17,500 nucleotides of DNA, taken from the NCBI RefSeq assembly GCF_964340395.1, contig NC_135554.1, forward strand, positions 17,020,592 through 17,038,091, given 5' to 3'. The notes beneath the pieces are model-generated. The model did no database searches. It had not been told where the DNA came from and worked only from the letters and a program-made list of their open reading frames with translations. Each line of letters begins with the position of its first letter. The first letter of the stretch is position 1. The translations under genes and the position numbers were made by a program. Shown here piece by piece: positions 11,976 through 17,500 of the stretch. This stretch comes from Glandiceps talaboti. Its lineage: Eukaryota > Hemichordata > Enteropneusta > Spengelidae.

Positions 11976-12714
11976 CATCTGGGTGATAAACGTGGTCTCG
12001 TCTCCAGAATTTTTCACGTTCTTTCTTTCAAACAAAAGAAAGTGATGTTTAATAATCTTGTCCTCCTCCATTTTGACTACGCAGTGAAGTGTAACACAAG
12101 CCAAACGTATTTGAATACTGTTAATCTTTTACACAAAAGAGATAATCGTTTATTGTTAGAGGTACCACGTGATACAAATACAGAATGGGTATATCATACC
12201 TTAGGCTGGGTCGCTCTTCAAGCGTGGGGCCGGGGCTTGATGGAAATGTCAACAGACAAGTTTAATGTACAAATATATCATCACGTGTACTGCTCCTTGC
12301 TATCTTTTATCATCACGTGTAGTGCTATCTTACCACAAATTTTAAATTACCAAATTCTCTCCACAGCCACAATATTACGGTTTGTCAAATAATGATAGCA
12401 TACACATACCCTGAATATGGCAAGCGAGCATTCTCTTTTGAAGGAGCCGTTTTATCAGTGGTCATGGAATAATTTACATCATCGAATCTGGTCCTCTCCT
12501 ACTTTTAGAGGCTTTTAAAAAAGAACATAAGAAAGAATTTCTCAAATCTATTTTATCTGTTGCATTTAATTGCACATTGTTTGTTGTATTTTTCTTAATA
12601 TTAACCCCTTGTTTTTTTTCTTTTTTTATGCTTTGTCGTTTGTTTTCTTCTATTTGTCTGTACATCTTATACAACAGGGATCATTGGAAGAATACTGCTT
12701 TCGCATTGAATTGA
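11976..12714 (+). pseudogene. Non-LTR retrotransposon reverse transcriptase C-terminal remnant
   Basis: The remnant reads through several frames. In frame with 12042, about 11976-12290 gives a segment with LSFKQKKVMFNNLVLLHFDYA, then EVPRDTNTEWVYHTLGW. These match the thumb-region pattern of LINE reverse transcriptases (KxxMFNxLVLPHFDYA..., then R-A-A/LL...VPRDT...LGW). After a frameshift and a TAG at 12320-12322, the next frame gives TNFKLPNSLHSHNITV and PEYGKRAFSFEGAVL (12410-12454), the usual HNTR and YGKRxFSF...LWNNLP blocks. A further shift gives WNNLHHR (12465-12485), and another gives FKKEHKKEFLKS (12514-12549), staying open to a TGA at 12712. At least three frameshifts and one stop show it is dead. 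The element would have copied RNA into DNA at its insertion site. Confidence 0.82.
12276..12321 (+). repeat. 14-bp direct repeat inside the retrotransposon remnant
   Basis: TATCATCACGTGTA occurs at 12276-12289 and 12308-12321, 32 bases apart, and the next bases (C/G then TGCT) are nearly the same. The second copy coincides with the place where the reading frame shifts and a TAG appears. A local tandem duplication may therefore have helped break the coding sequence. Confidence 0.75.
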
Positions 12715-12727
12715 TTCTCTCTATATG

Positions 12728-12875
12728 AAAAAATAATAAAATAAACGAATAAATAAATAATAAATACATAAATAAATAAATAAAATAAATTAATCAATAA
12801 ATAAAATAAATCAATAATAAATAGATAAATAAATAAATAAATAAATAATAAACAAATAAATAAATAAATAAATAA

Positions 12876-12930
<55 letters not shown>

Positions 12931-12951
12931 ATGACTAAATAAATAAATGAC

Positions 12952-12990
<39 letters not shown>
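12728..12990. repeat. (AAAT)n microsatellite grown from the retrotransposon tail
   Basis: The array is AAAT/AAATA with irregular units (AAAATAAT, GATA, TGACT, TCAAT) in its first half and long pure AAAT runs in its second half. It starts 13 bases after the terminal stop codon of the retrotransposon frame, on the strand expected for its 3' tail. Confidence 0.95.
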
Positions 12991-13274
12991 GACTATGTAT
13001 ATTATTGATCATAACAAAGAACGACTTGATAGTTTTGTGTATGAATCTGTTATAACGAAAACACGACTTATGAAAACTTTCCACAGAGACGAAGATACAA
13101 CTCTATACTGGTTGAATTTACTGACGTATACCATGAGGGCAGTGAACTAGGTCCAACCATGCATGCATGCAACCATTCTCTGAAGTCAGAACAGAGTCAA
13201 CGTATTGACTGGGGATCACTAGACACCCATACAAATCCCAAAACACCAAGCCTATGTGTGTATATGGGTATATG

Positions 13275-13276
<2 letters not shown>
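12991..13276. other. Short non-coding segment between AAAT tail and TA array
   Basis: It contains a small GCATGCATGC palindromic patch (about 13158-13171), a GTCAA/TTGAC hairpin (13196-13209) and TATATGGG units leading into the TA array. No gene is visible. Confidence 0.5.

Positions 13277-13368
<92 letters not shown>
13277..13368. repeat. (TA)n microsatellite, left of the ribozyme element
   Basis: About 46 TA units, preceded by two GGGTATAT-type units, run directly into the left arm of the inverted repeat. TA arrays of this length can extrude as cruciforms and are hard to assemble, so the length is approximate. Confidence 0.97.
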
Positions 13369-13370
<2 letters not shown>

Positions 13371-13482
13371 CAAAGTAAGATGGTTGGAACTTGAGGTGCT
13401 TAGTTGTCTGATGAACGCATTGAGCGTGAAACTCGGAGTTACAACTAAGCACCTCAAGTTCCAACCATCTTACTTTGATTAT
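13366..13482 (+). ncRNA. Hammerhead ribozyme, type I topology, very long helix I
   Basis: Read as RNA on the + strand, all core elements are present in order. CTGATGA (13408-13414) is the C3-A9 strand. ACGC/GCGT (13415-13418 with 13424-13427) forms helix II with a five-base loop. GAA (13428-13430) is followed by A15.1 at 13431. ACT/AGT (13431-13433 with 13437-13439) is a three-pair helix III with a CGG loop. GTT (13438-13440) is the cleavage triplet, and cleavage is expected between 13440 and 13441. Helix I is formed by 13366-13407 and 13441-13482, a perfect 42-bp duplex. Departures from the commonest form are an A-U pair at 10.1/11.1 and GTT instead of GTC, both allowed by the NUH rule. A fully paired helix I leaves no bulge for the usual loop I-loop II contact, so activity may be low. 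Confidence 0.85.
13366..13482. repeat. 42-bp perfect inverted repeat with 33-nt loop
   Basis: Arms 13366-13407 and 13441-13482 are exact reverse complements; the loop is 13408-13440. The outermost pair lies at the TA array boundary on the left. There are no mismatches over 42 bp. This implies a recent origin by fold-back copying, continuing correction, or selection. Confidence 0.97.
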
Positions 13483-13537
13483 TCCCGCCCTGCTTACCCA
13501 AGCATCGAGCACTCTATTCTACGAGTTTGATACTATT

Positions 13538-13540
<3 letters not shown>

Positions 13541-13589
<49 letters not shown>
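13541..13589. repeat. (TA)n microsatellite, right of the ribozyme element
   Basis: About 24 uninterrupted TA units. With 13277-13368 it brackets the ribozyme-bearing segment, as if the segment had inserted into one TA array or carried TA ends of its own. Confidence 0.97.
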
Positions 13590-13592
<3 letters not shown>

Positions 13593-13885
13593 TTTTATAC
13601 CATTAAAGAAACCCTACGAAATGTTAAGTTACGTCTTTGTTTCAAACTTTATAATAGTGAGTAATCGGGGTATCAAGCGTGAACAACAATTCCTGCTTAC
13701 ATCTAACATTTCAACTTAATCGAAATAGTCTTTAGATGTATAGCTATATGTTACTCAACCCAGTCGACCGTTATGACATGAATTGATAAAAACAATGTAG
13801 TTAGCAGCTGGACGTGCGGTGCGAACAATATATAGTATATTAGGGCTTGGTACTGTGCGTTTATTATGATAGGAATAAGTCGGCC
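13590..13885. other. Non-coding spacer, no recognisable gene
   Basis: Nothing recognisable in either strand. Confidence 0.5.
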
Positions 13886-13960
13886 ATTTATTTATTTATT
13901 TATTCATTTGTTTGTTTGTTTGTTTGTTTGTTTGTTTGTTTGTTTGTTTGTTTGTTTGTT
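13886..13960. repeat. Compound (ATTT)n-(TTTG)n microsatellite
   Basis: Five or so ATTT units are followed by about 13 TTTG units (13907-13960), then TTTATCTG. The 72-codon frame across it only reflects the repeat. Confidence 0.95.
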
Positions 13961-14170
13961 TATCTGCTTATTATTTTTTCATTACCTGGTAACATTCGTT
14001 GAATACGTGAACAAATGTTGGACTGCTACAGAGCTGTCAGCATACTGTAGCATTTTCAAGAACGCTATCGTAAAGATCATATAGGACAAGCGTAACCAAA
14101 GAGCGCCACAGCCGGGGAAAATAACCAATCAAGCCAACTTTCGTTTTGAGAAAACGTCAGGTTATGAATT
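13961..14170. other. Spacer between two TTTG arrays
   Basis: About 210 bases of unique sequence lie between two direct TTTG arrays. No conserved element was recognised. Confidence 0.5.
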
Positions 14171-14224
14171 GTTTTTGTTTGTTTGTTTGTTTGTTTGTTT
14201 GTTTGTTTGTTTGTTTGTTTGTTT
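14171..14224. repeat. (GTTT)n microsatellite
   Basis: About 13 GTTT units in the same orientation and of almost the same length as the array at 13907-13960. Confidence 0.95.
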
Positions 14225-15781
14225 AGTGACAGTGTCAAACTTTGGCATACATGATTATGTGCTGCTGAAGTAAATCTCTGACTTATTTCTGAACAGATAC
14301 ATCATACGGGAGAACTTCAAGTCAAAATCTGGTAGCTTTTATACGTTATACTGTGTACGGTAAAAGTTGAAAATAAAGTTGATGTATGCCATATACTATT
14401 AAATGTCTTAGTAGTTACGTACACATCTTAACCCTTACAAATTAGTTAAAGGACCACTGTGTACGTCATGAACTTTCACTGTTTTTCGTTTATTTTTGCA
14501 AACACAAGAAACCTTTACCAGAAACAGTTCAATTTTTGTTATCCGGTGAATATCATTATTCGTGGTAACTAGTTCTCCGTATGCAAACAGTCCAATTACT
14601 TGTTTTATGTCAACAAAGTGTTAATGGCAGCGAGCTATCACAGGGAGATCATACAGAATTCAGCAGGTACAGCATAAAAAAAAGTGAAAAATATGAACAC
14701 AAATTATTTTGAAAATATCGATCGTTCTAGTTACAGCCACTGGAGTTTTAATGGCATCCAACATAACACAGTAAAGTATGACTAAGAACAGTTGGTAAGA
14801 AGAAGCAAAGTAGTTTTGAGTCATGGGTAAAGTACTTTCCTTGTGTAAATTGATACAGCAAGCCATCATCTTTTTTTAAAAAGCATTCCTTCTCTGAAAG
14901 GACTCTTTCTGTTGAAATTCTATTCTGTATTGGAGCTCTGACCGTTATAGAAGAGTATGGTAGCGGTCTGAGAACAGAGTTATGTGTCCTAATAGCTGCC
15001 GACAATGTTTTATCAATATCGGTGACCACTCGCCTTGAAAAGACTGACTTCTATATTGCCATTTGATATCCGTTTAGATTTGCTGTGTGATCTCTTTCAT
15101 TTCAGAAGTTGTTGGTCTCAGCATTCGTCAATTTCTCTCATTTCCGATACAAAGTGCGAACAGTTATGGAACCAATTGGGTGAACGCTTAGCACATGACA
15201 CTGTTGACCCATACAATTGTATTACTTGGAGAATAGCATAGTGCTTGGGCATACTCGAAAGTTCGATATTTTTCTAAAAGTAAACGTTACAAAATTACGT
15301 GTTTTTGCAGGTTCAGTTTTATTTTTGTTTGAATGTGATATGGAAACTAAAATGGTAATTGGTGATTTAGCGCATAATTTGTGCTATTATTGTTATTATA
15401 ATAAGAAAAAATTATACCGTGGTCTGAGCTAAAATTTAGTAATTATTCAACTAATTAACACAAAATAAAATAATGGAAAGAATATTAATTTGCCCTTTCA
15501 ATTTTATTTAAGCATTGATTACAGGAAATCGGTATAAAGGGGTAATGAAATACTAGACTGCCAATAGCTTATTTTACCCGTCCTAGCAACCATATCCAAT
15601 CACATTCACAAAGTAAGCACTTATGAGTCGTGTAACGACGTTAAATTTCGTTCTTTGATCTAGCGATATGTAGTGATATAATATGTTCTTCGTGTTGCCT
15701 ATTATGTTGAATATGTTTGGAGAGAAATTGTGAATGTAAAACATAACACTAGTACGATTGCGAAATTCAAAAATGATTCGT
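14225..15781. other. AT-rich non-coding stretch, no recognisable gene
   Basis: Open frames at 14748-15029 (minus, 93 codons), 15035-15241 (+, 68) and 15217-15432 (+, 71) were examined. None shows a domain, repeat or motif I recognise, and no transposon end or RNA gene is visible. Confidence 0.5.
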
Positions 15782-15868
15782 GTACGTACGTACGTACGTA
15801 TGTATGTATGTATGTATGTATGTATGTATGTATGTATGTATGTATGTATGTATGTATGTATGTATGTT
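15782..15868. repeat. (GTAC)n-(GTAT)n tetranucleotide microsatellite
   Basis: Four GTAC units switch to about 17 GTAT units. The switch is a single C-to-T change per unit. The motif is the complement of the CATA array at 16211-16340. Confidence 0.96.
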
Positions 15869-16210
15869 ACTCACGCAAAAGGGCATATCGTGGAACAATA
15901 ATCTTCACTGACAATGACTACACATATGGTTTGAGTATTAGACACGTTAAATGACCTCCATCGACATCTGTGCACTCGTAGATTCTTCCAATTATGTCCC
16001 TTGTCAGTAATTGCTAATAAAGTTAAGTTGATGTACCGTTCAATTTGATCCAATATGTCATAGAGTTGATCATGTATGTCTGGGAGGACACACTGCCTTG
16101 GAGCAAAGACAACTATTTAGGAGGTCATTCTCAAAAACACAATCATGCCTTTATCCCAGTGCGAGTTTGTTGATACATTATTTTCTTTCGATACGTATAA
16201 ACGCAAATAA
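15869..16210. other. Spacer between complementary GTAT and CATA arrays
   Basis: About 340 bases without a recognisable gene. The minus-strand frame 15871-16053 has no supported function. Confidence 0.5.
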
Positions 16211-16349
16211 CATACATACATACATACATACATACATACATACATACATACATACATACATACATACATACATACATACATACATACATACATACATACA
16301 TACATACATACATACATACATACATACATACATACATACACACACACAC
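16211..16349. repeat. (CATA)n tetranucleotide array ending in (CA)n
   Basis: About 32 pure CATA units (16211-16340) end in five CA dinucleotides. Frames on both strands stay open through it because no phase forms a stop codon. Confidence 0.97.
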
Positions 16350-17161
16350 GATAACATGAATGACTTTCGTCTTGAAAATGTTCATCTTACTTCATATTTG
16401 CCCGATCAAGAGAACTATGGTCATTTTCCTTGGGGGAGAGTTCTCTCCTTAAATTGAGTGCATCATACCACATGTAGTTTGACCATCAAACGACGACTCC
16501 TTGAATTGATAATCTGAAATCCCGGTTGAAACATTAAACGAACTATTCTTGGTAATAGGCTTTAATATAGGTAGTCGATACAATGCTTTTGCTGTGTTAG
16601 GATAGTAAACAAGCTCAAAACATCCCATAGCTTTAAAAGAAAATAGATAAAATGCCACACACAAATACAACATTTTAGTGGCTCTCAAAAAGACAAATCA
16701 CCTTATAGTCAAGAAAGTGAAACCACTGGAAATCCCCCAAAATGTACACCGTAAAATTATGGGAGTCATTCAATAGTTTATATCAACATATGACAACAAT
16801 AGTTCTACATGTGATGTGTGTCTATTTTAATAAGCTGAAAGCTGACAATGTAGTGCACCAATTGTTCGTGTCGTCATGTGAGCGCCAATCACTCTGCGCA
16901 ACTCAGTGACGCAATAGGTCACGATGGTATCCCGTTCATTGTAATATCGTGAATACTGGAAGATCTTGGAACTCAGGTAGCATCGTATCCTTAGCTTTAG
17001 CCTACGATAGAGACATCATGAAATCATACTTAGAAAGTAAATTTGAAAGGTGACTTTAGTCTCGGTAACTAAAATCATACACGTCTCTTACAATTAACAG
17101 AGTACTAGTCTCACATTTGTTCCAGGTTTGAATGGAAAACGTTAGCTTAGTGAAAGCGGTG
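16350..17161. other. Non-coding stretch, no recognisable gene
   Basis: A 79-codon minus-strand frame (16449-16688) begins with a hydrophobic stretch but has no recognisable family. No RNA gene or transposon signature was seen. Confidence 0.5.
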
Positions 17162-17252
17162 CGGTCTGTGCAATTGCCGTAAATCGCACGGACTGGTCTA
17201 CGTGGCATACGAAATTAAAGGGGATATGCATTCGCTGTAAATCACACGAATG
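17162..17252. repeat. Two tandem related hairpins sharing a GTAAATC core
   Basis: The first unit (17162-17195) pairs CGGTCTGTGCAATT with AATCGCACGGACTG around a six-base loop, 14 positions with a few G-T type mismatches. The second (17229-17252) pairs CATTCG and TGT with ACA and CGAATG around a short loop. Both contain TGCA, then GTAAATC and CACG, about 60 bases apart, so they look like diverged copies of one unit whose stems changed but stayed complementary. No family is recognised. Confidence 0.5.
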
Positions 17253-17500
17253 GAATTCATTGGCGTACTCCCATCGTCTCGGTTGAAGTAAGGAGACTAA
17301 ATAGCCAAAGGGTGTCTAAATACTCCAACCACAAACTCATACACAATCAATTTACAACATGGTGCTACATTTTGCCACCTCAAAACTAGTTTTACTCATA
17401 CCAAACTATGTATGTTCATCATGGAAGTACTTTGATGCATACACACGTTCTTCTCCTTCCACTTTTGATTAAGAAACACATGTTTTGAACAAATTATTGT
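17253..17500. other. Right-edge sequence, no recognisable gene
   Basis: A GTCTC/GAGAC inverted pair lies at about 17276-17297. Otherwise nothing is recognisable. Confidence 0.45.

Larger units (their letters stand above)
11976..12990 (+). mobile_element. 5'-truncated non-LTR retrotransposon with AAAT tail
   Basis: This is the 3' end of a LINE-like element. A broken reverse transcriptase C-terminal region (11976-12549) continues into a T-rich segment that stays open to a TGA at 12712-12714. After about 13 bases it enters an A-rich AAAT tail (12728-12990). A 3' end of the form CAGGGATCATTGGAAGAATA followed by A-rich simple repeat resembles jockey/CR1/L2-type elements of invertebrates, as I recall them. 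The 5' end is missing, which is usual after incomplete target-primed reverse transcription. No target-site duplication was recognised. The clade is uncertain and the element is certainly non-functional. Confidence 0.8.
13366..13540 (+). mobile_element. Penelope-like terminal fragment with hammerhead ribozyme
   Basis: The segment lies between two TA arrays. It begins with a 42-bp perfect inverted repeat around a hammerhead core (13366-13482) and continues through about 58 bases of unique sequence to the second array. Hammerhead ribozymes of this compact form, with a helix III of about three pairs, are known from Penelope-like retroelements and related retrozymes in animals. I assign the family by that association. 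No reverse transcriptase or GIY-YIG endonuclease sequence is present, so this is at most a short truncated or non-autonomous copy. A 123-codon open frame that crosses both the TA array and the hairpin (13159-13530) is not a gene. Confidence 0.6.

Noticed and set aside
13159-13530. 123- and 86-codon frames containing long IY repeats
   Set aside because: They translate the TA array and the inverted repeat on both strands. The segment is better explained by the ribozyme-bearing element.
16098-16457. 119-codon frame with HTYI repeats, and minus-strand CMYV frames
   Set aside because: Artefacts of the CATA array.

Overview
The window looks like non-coding nuclear DNA from an invertebrate animal, probably marine. 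It is AT-rich and carries long tetranucleotide and dinucleotide arrays. It also holds a decayed non-LTR retrotransposon, a Penelope-like fragment with a hammerhead ribozyme core, and a GCGCTTT hairpin repeat of a kind I recall from many animal genomes. Nothing looks bacterial or viral: there are no operons, no ribosome-binding sites and no dense ORFs. I cannot name the species.

Layout: 1-5690 is mostly unique AT-rich DNA with an ATGT array at the left edge, a TA/TG array (2621-2716), a compound CAGA/GACC/CATA array (3870-4093) and an 18-bp minisatellite (4578-4649). A diverged tandem duplication of about 130-150 bp lies at 5694-6010. From 6010 to 10530 the DNA is featureless apart from a T8G9 tract (8300-8316) and the GCGCTTT hairpin repeat (9289-9380). 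A compound GATT/CATT array follows (10531-10754). At 11976-12990 lies the 3' end of a non-LTR retrotransposon on the + strand: a broken reverse transcriptase C-terminus, a T-rich terminal reading frame and a long AAAT tail. Just downstream, two TA arrays (13277-13368 and 13541-13589) bracket a small element. Its 42-bp perfect inverted repeat encloses a complete hammerhead ribozyme core (CTGATGA, stem II, GAAA, short stem III, GTT). TTTG arrays follow at 13.9 and 14.2 kb. A GTAC/GTAT array (15782-15868) faces a complementary CATA array (16211-16349). Near the right edge two related hairpins sit in tandem (17162-17252).

No intact protein-coding gene can be supported. The open frames of 60-138 codons are what AT-rich random sequence and frame-neutral microsatellites give, except for the retrotransposon remnant. 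The most interesting object is the hammerhead ribozyme at 13366-13482, whose helix I is an unusually long, perfect 42-bp duplex bracketed by TA microsatellites.
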